Source: Acanthaster planci
Taxonomy: Eukaryota > Echinodermata > Asteroidea > Valvatida > Acanthasteridae
NCBI RefSeq assembly: GCF_001949145.1
Contig: NW_019091498.1
Coordinates: 1 to 64,000 of the forward strand
DNA: 64,000 bases
Reading direction: 5' to 3'
Every line of letters begins with the position of its first letter. Position 1 is the stretch's first letter. A program made the position numbers and the translations under genes. The notes beneath the pieces are model-generated. The model was given only the letters and a program-made list of their open reading frames with translations, did no database searches and had not been told where the DNA came from. This document shows positions 1 through 12,000 of this stretch, one piece after another.

Positions 1-1600
1 AAGGAAGGAACCTGTAATAGAAAGCGGCAATGGAATAGCACAAAATTAGCAAGTAGTTTGACAAGAACGTATGCCTTCTTCTGCAGATAAATTCCTTAGT
101 AAAAGAAATATGGATATGAAACCTACATCAATATATAGAAGAACACTCGCCCTTTCAGATGCCACCAGGATTGCCTGATTTGGACAATTTTCAGGTCTCT
201 AACTACACCACATATGGATATGAAACCAACACAATTCGATAGAGAATTGTGTTACCTCTCCAATGATACCACGATTGCCCTTTGAGGCTTTTTGGGAGGG
301 ATATAGGAATCCATCTCTGCACAGGAATTGGGCAGCAAGACGTGGGCAAACGCAAAATTTCAGCAAAACAGCAAGCAACAGGGCAAGAATTTTTAACTTC
401 TTTTGCTGATATCTCACGGACTATATTAAACATGGTTATGAAACTGAAACTATGAGACAGAGTAGCACATGAGCTGTCCGATGATACCAAGATTGCCAGT
501 TTTGGACAATTTTCTAACTATTTATCCAGAGAAAAAGGGAGCTCTATCTACCCGGGAAGTGGGCCAACAAGATGTTGACAAAGGCAGATTGGCTGTGAAT
601 CAGCTAGCATTACTTCAACAACTCCAGAATTCTTTTGACGATATCTCCTCAACTGAAGCAAATATGGGTATGCAACCTACACAATTCGATGAAGAATCGA
701 GTGGTCTCCCTGATGATACCACAATTGAGTGATGTGTACCACTTTTAGCCTTTTTGTGCCGGCAAATAGGGAGCAACCTAAACGCAGGAACTCGGCCAAT
801 ATGAAAAAAAAAACCTACCAGCAGCGCACGAACTTCGAAATTCTTTTGCCGATATCTCACTAACTGCACCATATACTGATATGAAACCAACACAACTCGA
901 TAGAGAATCGTGTTACCTCTCCGATGATACCACGATTGCCAGAACTAACCCACTTTGAGGCTTTTGGGGAAGGGATAGGAAATGGGCCAGAAGGAAATGG
1001 GCCAGAAAGGTGTGGACAAACGCAGAATTGTAGCAAAACAGCAAGCAACAGGGCAAGAACTTTCAGCTGCTTTTGCCGATATCTCAAGGATCGTGTTACC
1101 TTTCTGATGCTACCAGGAGTGCAGGAAATAATCCACTTTGAGACTTTTTATGCCTGGAGATAGGGAGCCCCTCTTTGCAGGAAATGGGCAGCAAGGTGTG
1201 AACAAACGGAGAATTGCAGCAAAACACCTACCAACATCAAAGGTAGTCAAATGTGCTTCTGAAAGTAAGAAAAACTAAGCTTACATCAATAGAAAGAAGA
1301 GCATGTGCCCTGTCAGATTGCGCGATGATTGGTACCGGTAGAATTGGACAATTTGCCGACTGTTTATGGGCCGATCTTTGCGCGGGAAGAGGACCGGTAT
1401 TGTAGATAAAGGGCGAATTGCACAAAAATAGCAAGCAGTAGGACAAGGACTCCCGCCTTCTCTTGCACATATTTTACTAAATAAACAATGGACATTAAAC
1501 TTACATCAATCGATAGAGGAACATGTGCCCTTTTAGATAAAAGCGGGATTGCTGTGTTTGAACAATTTTCAGACATTTTATGCACGAATACACGCAGCCA
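1..1600. repeat. Irregular ~215-bp satellite array (left edge)
   Basis: Diverged tandem units recur through this stretch. One landmark, GATACCACGATTGCC and variants, begins near 161, 265, 483, 715, 926, 1109, about 1318 and about 1537. A second landmark, a run like GCAAAACAGCAAGCAACAGG followed by TTTTGCCGATATCTCA, recurs near 361, 590, 810, 1030, 1213 and 1424. Most units are 183-232 bp; the first spacing is only about 104 bp, so that unit is partly deleted. Several short ORFs cross the units on both strands, but they are broken and resemble each other because of the repeat, so they are not genes. The array probably continues left of the window. It ends near 1600, where the sequence becomes GC-richer. 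Confidence 0.8.
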
Positions 1601-1657
1601 TCATGCCAGCATGTGTGTTTGCATTGGGGATACCACGGCTGCTCGACGCAGACAGTC

Positions 1658-1686
1658 GGCAAAGTTGAACCTGGCTCAACTTTGCC
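1658..1686. repeat. Perfect 11-bp hairpin at the end of the satellite
   Basis: Arms GGCAAAGTTGA (1658-1668) and TCAACTTTGCC (1676-1686) are perfect inverted repeats around a 7-nt loop. It sits in a GC-rich patch (about 1600-1950) just after the satellite array. No gene is recognised there. It may be part of an old transposon end. Confidence 0.6.
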
Positions 1687-1689
1687 AAT

Positions 1690-4600
1690 CGTTCGCAGGC
1701 TGGTTTGTGTTTGTCTGCGCTGTCGGCGACACCTCCGTTTGGCATGTTTATGTCCGCGCCAAGTTGCGTCTTGATTGCGTTGCTTTCTACGTTTCGTACG
1801 TCGATATGGAAACCAGGCTTAACTAAGCAAAAGGTTGCGCCGAATCACGAGGTATAGGCAAATCCGACGGGCAAGCCATTACTACGGGGCCATCCTGTTC
1901 GCACATAGGTGGTGCGCGCGCGTGAAATTCCTCCTTGATCAATAGGCAGTAGTCATTTGCCGAAGTTTGGGCTCAGGTAGAGGTGGCTGCGTGAGTGTAA
2001 ATGGCCCCTCGAATGGCGTCTCGTCGGATTTGTCGATAACAGCAGTGTCTTTAGTATGGGGAAATTCAAACTGTAATGTTCACGTGAACATAAAGAACTC
2101 AGTGTACTAGATTTTTTTCAAATTTATGTCGTAAAAGGCTCACTGGGGGTCAATATCTGCTGACGTTTTGGCTGCAAAAAAACATATACAGGGTCGCTCG
2201 ATCTCCCTGACAGCCCACGCAAGGATAAAAGTAATGATTTCTGGGACCATGCCATCATGAAGTTTCACGTATTAGTATTGATAGCACTAAAACTTTTGTT
2301 TTAATGGGGGAAAGGAAAATCTAAATGTGGGTCATTTCCTGTGTGCTTTGAATGTGAAAACTGTAATAAACTCACCCCACTTGACACGGCTCCGTTGCCC
2401 GCCAAAACGTTTTCCGAGGGTGTCTGCCAACTGCACGAGAAAACACAAACCGGTAAATGTATCGTTCTTTCACTGCATAAGTCAAGGCCACTATTTAGGC
2501 TATTATCATAGTCAAATACTGATTTATAACTGTCAAAAGAATTTGTACCGGCTTCGGACAATGGATGATTGTGGAACAACTTGTGCAACCCGTAAACAGA
2601 ATTTAGACCTCCTTTTTATCACCCCCTCCCCGCAGCTGTAATGTCGGTTTTAGGACGGATTAAAATGACTATTTTCGGTTCTGAAAGGTCCCTTCTGTGT
2701 GGTACTTGAACAGACAAATTCGTCTAGGTTTGTTTTTATAAGGAAATGCAGTTAAAATTTGTCAGTCCTGAAGTCAAACTTGAAGTTTCATAAATGCATT
2801 CGGTATTGCATGCAACTTATCTTTTTTGCAAGTGGTCTTTCACTTTTATATGCTGGAAACTGAATTTTGGCGAATTTGGTTCATTTGTTGTTACCAAGGA
2901 TATGCACTCGTGGCTTAACCAGCTTATATAGTAGATGCTCGTAGCGCCAAGGAAGTCACAAAGAATAACTGAAGACTTTTTTTACAAATTTTTTTGTTGG
3001 GTTTTTTTAGTAGATGTAATTATGATTTATCAGTGTAAGTAAGCTTTAAAAGAATTCTAATTTGGATTTTATGAGTTTTGTTAAAGTGCGGCACATTGAA
3101 GAACACTGAGCTGAGTTCGTGCCCAATTTCAGGACACCGTCATTTTTAATGTTGGACCAAATTTCACGACACTGAAAATGTTCGCAAAGGTTCAAGAGCA
3201 TACATTATATACTAACTGAATGAATTGGATTTTAAAAATAAAATTACAACTAAACAAATAAAATTTAATAAAATGGGGAATGTCGCAGGAAACATCAAGG
3301 TGTGCCATGTTAAGGGACTCCGCTATAATTATGATAAATGAAAACCCGCTGTTTGCGTACATCAGGATGTAACGTGGAAGCCGCCATTTAGAAGGTCGAG
3401 CACGATTTCCAGCAAATTTTACAAAATCCTGGCGGCAAGAGGTTCATATACGGACAACACTAATTTTCCATTAAAATAATATAAATACAACAATCATCAA
3501 AAAGTAAGAAAATGTCCCAAACAGCGAAATTTAGCTCAGAAAATTCCGAAGAATTTACTTAGAAAACTTTTTTGTCCAGTCTGATAGATTTATACACATC
3601 AAGCGTTTCTTTGTCTTTCCATTTTGGCGAGACTCCCCGACTACTAAGCGCCATGACTAGCTGAACTCCATAAGGTTAAGAAGGTAAAGGAGGCTATTTC
3701 CGCGCAGACAAGTATGTACATGTATTTCATTTGACACAGATCTTTACCTGTCTACTGAGAGCATAACATTCTTGTTCACTTCCATCCCTCAAGGCAACCA
3801 CCAAGGCAGAGTTAGTGGTCCTTGTCAATAACGTCAGGGCTAAATTCTTACAGCGATTTTCCAACTGACGAGAGGGTGCGGTCTCCCTTTCGTACGTTTA
3901 TCTGTCCTGAGTTTGGAGTGAGATTTTTTCCCCGGCAATCATTTACATAGTATCCATTTCTGCAACAGTGAAGAATACCCAAACAACTTCCACTGAGTGA
4001 AAGGCCTACGTGCTGAACAAGAAACGTACTTCATTTACGCCATTTCTGGGTATCACCCAGTGCCGTGAATTGTTCTAACGCGGAAGACTGATGCCAATTA
4101 GTCAGTTGACGACTCGGCCGTCCTTGCCGTGCCACCAGGGTGGCCGAGGTGGACGAAGGCACGGCACACAGCACGATGAACCATTTTTTATGCCAAATGG
4201 GCCAACTGTGGCATCACTTCAGTTTATTCTAGGTGCTGTTTCTCTTGAAGTCATGGCGAAGATACATCTCTTTTGCTTGGAAATTCTTGATGCCACACAT
4301 CTGCTTTTGCGTCAACTGTTTTCAACAAGTATATGACTTGTTCATATAGTTAAAGAGCGCTGCATGAGCCAAAACAGGCGAGCGCTGCTCAATGCTTCTC
4401 TTCAAAAGCGCCAAATAAAAGGCGCATGATTAGCCCACTTGTCAATCACTGTTGTTTTCGCAAAACTGAGTTCCATTCCCATTCCGAGCGTTTTGAAGAA
4501 TTTATACAATCGGAGCGTGTAGAAGGCAGCTCTGATATTTGAAGAATTTTAAGTGTTATTCAGTGGCCAACAGATTTGAATGTTTCATTCTGATGAAAAG

Positions 4601-5900
4601 CACCAAAAACTTAGTTCACTTGGTAAACTCTGGAGACACAAGGGGCGAGTACAGATGTGCACCTTTCCAAGGAATTCCCTGGACCAGTTCAAATTCCCTT
4701 AAACGTCGGCACAGTCAGTGAACTGAAATGTTAAAATGTTCGAATTTGCAATTATATGACAAGGACAAAATCCTGTTCCTTGTGATTACTTGAGTCCGTG
4801 TGTAATGCAGGACTGACAGACTTTCGGATGCCATGAATGGGTCATAAATCCCTTGGAAGCCACGGAGTCGAATCGAAATAACCTCTCGTGCCATGGCCTT
4901 ATCTGCCTATTGTGATAAATTGAAGATGAGGGGGGATGTGAGTGGAAAGCTGTTTTAGGGAGGTAACTATGGTCCGTGCCATCAAGTAAATTCCATACAA
5001 AGGCATTCAAATGACAAATAACAGTGATTCTTATCATGGACTCGCCCTTAATTGTGCATGGAGTGAATGCATTGTGAGCCATGCATGAAGTGAGTGGCCA
5101 TCAGCCCCCACCCTCCAAACTTTTGCCAGCAGGACTGACTTGCATTGGGCAGGTAAAAAAGCGAATTTCATTGACGACGCTTCACGTCACGAGTCCAGCA
5201 TCATCATTCCAAGATCTCTATAGCTCTTTTATACGCTCATATGCTTTATTTTCTTGTGAACGACAACTAAGGTATAACTTTGCAGAGTTAGTCGAAGAGA
5301 TCTAAATTTAAAACATTCTAAATACAGAAACTGTTAAACTTATGGTTCTCCTGTTTTTATTTCAGTTTTACCTACAAAGTGTCATAAGATAATTCTGTAA
5401 CTTACCATTTGCGCACGAGTACACCGAGTCTGGTCGCACAGTACGTACCGGTATGTATTTTTCGGAAGTGAGAGGTCAGCTTTGGACACGTTATTGCTGA
5501 GTAATTTTTTGGTTTTTATTCATTAGTTAATATGCCAGTAACTTTTCTACAAAAGCTTTTTTACGGAGCTGAAATTGTAACAAGTGAATAAATATAATGT
5601 CTATAGTGATTGAAATTTTTGCATGTATTTTGCCTATCCGAGAGTTCTGGAAACGCGCTACTCCTAATCTGGAGTCAACTTTCAGACTCTATATATTCCC
5701 ATAGCCGACGCCCAGGTACACTACCACATGCGCTTTCTTTGATATTTTTGTGAGGACAATCCAAAAGAAATTACCGCCCAAAATACTTCACGAGAGGGCA
5801 ACGTGAGGCTTTTCATTAAAATGCCCAACTGGTCTTGCACACGTGGCGCACGGTGAAAATTGCTGTTTAATACATACACGCGACAGGAGCAAGACTAAGA
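1690..5900. other. Gene-free upstream stretch
   Basis: No convincing exon was found on either strand. The ORFs here are short, lack splice context and resemble no family I know. The DNA is AT-rich after about 2000, with no clear tandem or inverted repeat beyond short words. Distal regulatory sequence for the downstream carboxypeptidase gene is possible but nothing shows it. Confidence 0.5.
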
Positions 5901-5902
5901 GT

Positions 5903-5956
5903 CGATCACCTGACAAGTGATGATTATCACGTGCGTTTGCTTGCTCATCACATGAC
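5903..5956 (+). promoter_or_regulatory. Cluster of three E-box/CLEAR-like sites before SCPEP1
   Basis: Three E-boxes lie 100-160 bp before the start codon: GATCACCTGAC (about 5904-5914), ATCACGTG (5926-5933) and ATCACATGAC (5947-5956). The last matches the CLEAR consensus GTCACGTGAC at 8 of 10 positions. CLEAR elements bind TFEB-type factors at lysosomal genes, and the gene that follows encodes a probable lysosomal/secretory carboxypeptidase. That the sites are functional is inference. Confidence 0.4.
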
Positions 5957-6059
5957 CCGACTCACAGTTCCAGATTCTGTCGCCGACTCGCGTCACGCGC
6001 ACCGCTCGCATTACGGATCACATTTCACATTCACGGAGCCAGCAGCAACAAACTTTAAA

Positions 6060-9000
6060 ATGCGGACTTTGTTAGTGTTTGTTTCCCTAGGAATTGTTTT
6101 CGGGAGTCACACAGTGACTGGGGCCTTGTCATTTAGAGGTCAGTATCTGTTAAAAACTTTGGTTACAAGGCTTAATTTAAGCCTGAACTCAATGATCAGG
6201 CGGGTGACTGTGCATATGATATGCGGTGAAATGTTTTGATTGGAGTGTGAAATGTTGAGTGTGCTTTCTCAAGTCCGACTATTGATACAGGACATGTCCA
6301 AAGCGCAAGACCGTATTCGAGTCCATCACAAGTCCCTTAAAGTCTATCACAAGTCATTCAATCTTGTTCAAACACTGTCAAATTAACTGTGACAAAAGCA
6401 TTATTTTGTCATTGTTCACCTTGTTACTTATGATGACTAGCCTTGTGAATGAACTTGTGACTGGCCTTGTGATTGGACTTGTGGCTGGCCTTAGTGAATG
6501 GATTTGTGACTGGACTTGGGTGGGGACTTGTGAAAGGACTTGTGATGGAGTTGAATACAACACTGCTAAAGTGTGGCAGCATCATTGGGTGGCATACATT
6601 TAACAAGTAATTGTGTTTTAAATGTGCTTCTCTCAGTTATCTACATGAGTCTCCCTCCCCCCCGACATCACTTCCATTATTGTTTACCCATCAGTGCAGG
6701 GCCTTTAGGACAAAAGCAAAAGACTAATCCACAAAAGTGTATTTAATTCATAAATTATCAATTCAGTAGTTCTTGAACCAAATTGCCAAGCCAGATGAGG
6801 GTGTCATTTGCTCCCTTTGGTGTACAAAACAGCATTGACCATGTCATGTGGCAGATAGTTTAAATGAACAAACATGTATGCCGACATACTGGCTTTGCAC
6901 ATAAGCTCAGTCATTCGTGCAGTGCTTTGGATATAAACATGTACATGGGTTGGCAAAAATAATTTAAAGGAAACAGTGATAAGTGACTTGGATGAAACTG
7001 ATCAAAGAAGGACTGTGACATTTTATTTTAATTTGACATAATCGTTAATGAGTCCAAAACAAGTCCTCACAAGATTTTACAAGTCATGTCATTCGTGTGA
7101 ATTACCAATATCAGGAAATCAACTCTGGATTTGGAAAAACAATAAAACATCAGTTTATTTCCTTTTGAAAATGTGCTGTGAAAGTTTTATCCAGAAAAAT
7201 CTTTCTTAGTTTCTGTGTCTGTCACAAGACGTAATGCATTTGTTCTGAGTCATTTTCATACATGTGTAAGAAACATATAACTGGCTGAGTTTCAACTTGA
7301 TCCTCTGCAAGGTGAGGATGTGGCAACCAACGTCCCGGCACAAATACATGTATATTCTGTATATCGTGTTTGGAGAACAAAACCAAATTTATAACTGTCT
7401 TGGCACCTATGCACAAAGCCATGTGCAGGCATGGCATATATAGTGTGGACATCTGCACAAAGGAAGTCCTCATAATACAGGGTATGATGGCGTTGTGTGG
7501 ATTTGCACACGTCCACACAATATTTCCCTCTTTGTAGAAAACAGCTTCAGAGGCATTTTGGGGTCAGGGTTAAATGTATCTGTGGCAAAATGAAAAGGAA
7601 CGGTCCAGGAAATAATCATCAAAAATTCTACTCAGAGGAGTTGTCCTAGTGGGAGAAAAAGGAGCATTTTCCCAAGTTATCTTAACCACAGGAGAACAAA
7701 GGAATGTCCACACTTAATGTGTGAAACAAGTGTGGGTGTGTAAGACTGTGTACTCAATGGGACTAAGACAATGTTCAGAATGCATGCTGAGTCCAACCTC
7801 TAGGGTCAAGTCTGGAATGTTACATTAATCTTACTTCAAGTCTGCAGTTTCAGAACAGGATTAACTACATGCTTGTACATGTACCCGTATGGGAAGTTTT
7901 TTATTTGCATATGTGTTTTTTCTCAAAGGCCATGGGTTTCAAGAAACGGAGGACTGGGCTTATGTCAATGTGCGTCAGGATGCCTACATGTTTTGGTGGC
8001 TGTATCAAGCACAGAAGAATCCACAATCTGCTCCAGTAGTCATCTGGCTACAGGTACCGAGTGGCCATCAGCAAATTAGCAAAGTCGCTCATTTGAGGCA
8101 TGTTTGATTTGGACCTGTCATTACTGTGTTGCCTCACTCCAAGTAAAACATGTTTATCAAATTTGTACAAAGCATTTTTTTAAGTCAGTTTTTTTTTAGC
8201 TCATAACAAGCAAAAATCCCCTCTCTTCCAAACTATTTTCCACTGAACTGACATGTTTGGAATTCACTCTTGTTGTCTCACCTTTTTAGGGCGGTCCTGG
8301 TGGTTCTTCGACTGGCTTTGGTAACTTCATGGAGATCGGTCCACAAGATGTAAACTTGAAGCCAAGAAATGCCACCTGGGTAGGTCAAAACAATAAGTCA
8401 TTTAAACAGATGAACTAAATGAAGAAAATTAGAGAGATCATGTCACCTGTGGACACGGAAAACTGACTTCAGATATATAAAGGTAGTTTAATCCTAAAGA
8501 AAGAATAATGGGAATCTTCCTGGCAACTCATGACACCTCATTACGCATTCAAAAACTGAGACAGAAAGCTCATTTTTATTGATTTATCAGGAAAACAGTA
8601 CGTGAGATTTTCGTTGATGTGGATGAGTTGGGATCAAGTCTGACAAACAGAATTTGAGTTAATCTAACAAAGCAGAAAAGAGCTATTGACTTATTGTTTG
8701 TCGGTGAAGACGTCGGCAGGAGGCATCATAATTAAATTTCAAAAGCACCCAAATTTCCTAATTTGACAACTTTTGAAAAATGCTACTTGGGAGTTTCTTT
8801 TCTGGGTCATGTTTGATGCAGGTGGAGACAGCCAATGTTCTTTTTATTGACAACCCTGTTGGGACAGGATACAGCTACACAACATCTCCCAATGCTTTTG
8901 CCACCAACAACACCCAGATTGGAAAAGATTTAGTTACACTTATGATTAGCTTCTACAAGCGCCACCCCGAATTAAAGGTAGTTGGAAATGTCAAGCCTGT

Positions 9001-12000
9001 CTAACAGGGATTAATAAAGTCAAAATTGGTTCAGGCAGCAATTTAGTCTGATCCACAAGTCGAGTCTGTGGATCCACTGAATTGTGCTAGAAATTTAAAT
9101 GCTCAGAGCAGACTTGTAACGAGTCAAGTCAATGACTGGGCTAGAGTCTGACTCATGACACAAATTTTGGCAACTTGACTGGAGTACTGAGGGGTTAAAT
9201 GACATGACGTGTCTCAAAACATGCACAAAATTTATACCCCGATTTTGTGAAATTATGCCCTGGTTTCAAAATATAAAGAGTCAAAGCCCAAATTCAAACT
9301 GGCTTTAGTCGTTGACTCAACTTAAGTCCAACCCGAGTCGCAACTATTGGTCACTTGACTCGAGCCCTAACAGGTAAACAATTCGACTTGACCAAAGTTA
9401 TGGTGAGCAAATGACTTTGCTCATTTCACTGTGTTAAAATGATATGACCTTACTCAAGTCACAGAATTTTAAGAAATCTGTCAAGTACCAGCCACAGTAT
9501 TAATCATCTGACATATTCACTGGTAACCTGATTTTTCTTTGATGTCTGCACTGTTTGATGTCACACTTTATTTGCATGTGCTGTATGGTGCTTAGTGGAG
9601 CAAGTCCCCCACAGGTTCCATAGGAAAATGTACATGTTAAAGTGTGACATAGGCCTATATTTTATTGATATGGCATTTTGGTAAGCCCTTTTTGCCTTCA
9701 GGAAAATCGTCTATACATATTCTGTGAATCCTATGGAGGAAAGATGACAGCCGGCTTTGCCCAGGCTCTATTGCAGGTGAGAATTCTCCAACTGGTTGTT
9801 ACTATGTTTCATGATGCATTCATTCAGATGCTGCCCAAGATGTGGTTCCCAAATTTCTTTAATGCAGCAGTTTTCTCAAGCACTTTATCGATTATTTCAT
9901 TAGACTCAGAAAAATCTTTTTCAGTGGAAAGTTGAAAAGTAAGTTGAAGATTTACCATTTCCAGCAATTTTGTTCATTAGTTCTACCTCATTTCTTTTGT
10001 GAATCACCCCTTAAGCTCATCAATTGTGACTTAATTGTATGGGGTAAAGATTTGTTACGTACTAACAATCTCTTCATGTCGGAATTGGCAGAGTAGCATG
10101 TGCTTTATGATGCCCAGCTGAAACACAGCCGAGCCAATCTTATTATTATTTATTTGACTATCACAAGAACAAACAAAGCAAAATTGAACAAAATGGTTAT
10201 AAAAACAAGAAGAACACACATACAAGTAAATATAAGCAGTAGCAGGGACCAGGGACAAAATTCCGAATACACAACAAGAATAATAGTTATGTGGGTCAGG
10301 GACTGCAAAAGTAAAATAAACTACTATTACCCGCGGGTATGCAGTACCCATCATACAAACAAGTCAGTCATATTTTTTGCTGGATCTGGTCACAGAATAT
10401 CACAAAATACTGTAAATTAGCAATGTTTTGAGACAAATTGAGATTCGTGAGTTTTATGCCCTCTGTTCAAACTTTGTTCAGGCCATAAAAGCAGGAGAAA
10501 TCAGCTGCAATTTCCAGGGAGTGGCCCTCGGTGACTCCTGGATTTCACCTGTTGGTGAGTATACAGTGCAGTTGATAATGTACGGATGCACTCAACGTCA
10601 CTGTTTTTTTTACTTTCCTTTTCATATTTCCCAGCTCTCTTTACAGTAATTTGAGCCTGCTCTCAAAACACTTTGCCATGGAAGTCTGCAAAAGTATTTT
10701 TTTCTGGTATCTTCATTACAGATTCTGTGAACTCCTGGGGACCATATCTTTATTCAATTGTAAGTATCTTCGACAGTATGAGTAAATAAAGTACATGGCA
10801 TACTGCCTAACTTAACATACAGAAAAGCCTGAATGTTTAAGTTGTCTCTCTGTTGGAATCACTGGTGGCGGAAGCAGGGGACCAGGGAGGCCAGTGGCTG
10901 CCCAACTTTTTTCGACTGGGCTAGGTTGCCCCCACCATTTTTAGCAGGTCCTGTATTGGATCAGCCTTTAAATTGCCAATGCCTGACGGTCTTACAGCTG
11001 ACCAATGTTGTAGATGAGATCATTTAAGACCTTCACAAGACCACACAAGACAAGATCAACACAAGACCTCCAGTCTGGATTCAAGTCACAAGCTATTCAA
11101 CTGAACTGCAACAAAGCATTCCTTTGTCATTGTTCACACTGTAACTTTTGACTGGGCCAGTGCATGGTCTTGTGCATGGCCTTGTGTTGATCTTGTGTCT
11201 GGTCGTGTGTCTGGTCTTGTGATGGTCTCGACTACAACACTGCAACTGTCCGCCATTGTCAGGGATCATAAGGAAAACAGCACACAGATCAGTCTCCAAC
11301 TCTGCATCAGAGCGAGATTTTACTTCACTCTTGAGTGTGTTTCAATGGATACTTTGTTCCTACAGTATTCTTATATTGTTCATACTACATGTATATTGTT
11401 TTGTTCTATACCTTGCACATATGAAGTTTCCTCGCAGAAGAAATTGCAATCAAAACTGTGAGTCCCCCTGTCATTAAGCACAAGAATCTGTATACAAGAT
11501 TCCCATATGCAACTGTAATTGACTTTGTTGCATGTGGTGGAACTACACATATCAGTTTCATCAACATCTGCCATCGTTGGTTATATTCTTCTTAATCTAT
11601 GCAGTCATTGCTGGATAACAAGGGACTGAAGGCTGTCAATACAGCAGCCAAGGCTGTTGAAGATGCCTTCAATCAAGGAAAATATGCTGAGGCCACGGAC
11701 AAGTGGAGTTCATGTGAGGACGTGGTTGAAAACGTAGGTCTTACAACTGGCCAAATTCTTCATGCAGATGCTCCAATCGCTCAAAAGGAGGCTTGTGTTG
11801 AGTGTCTAAGCCTCTTCATTCTAAAATCCTATTAAAATTCAGTCTGAGATAAGTAGGTTGCAACTTCGTTGGCTTGTCCACAAGTTGTGACTTAAAAATT
11901 GAATTTATGTTTCATTTAATACTAAACAAAACAAACACCAACGAATGACTCTTCCAGTTGTATAATGCGCATCTGTGTTCTAGATTTGGCTTCATGATTC

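Noticed and set aside
6440-6550. Regularly spaced short repeats that could suggest a CRISPR array
   Set aside because: Units are contiguous, degenerate 10-13-mers without unique spacers, in an animal intron.
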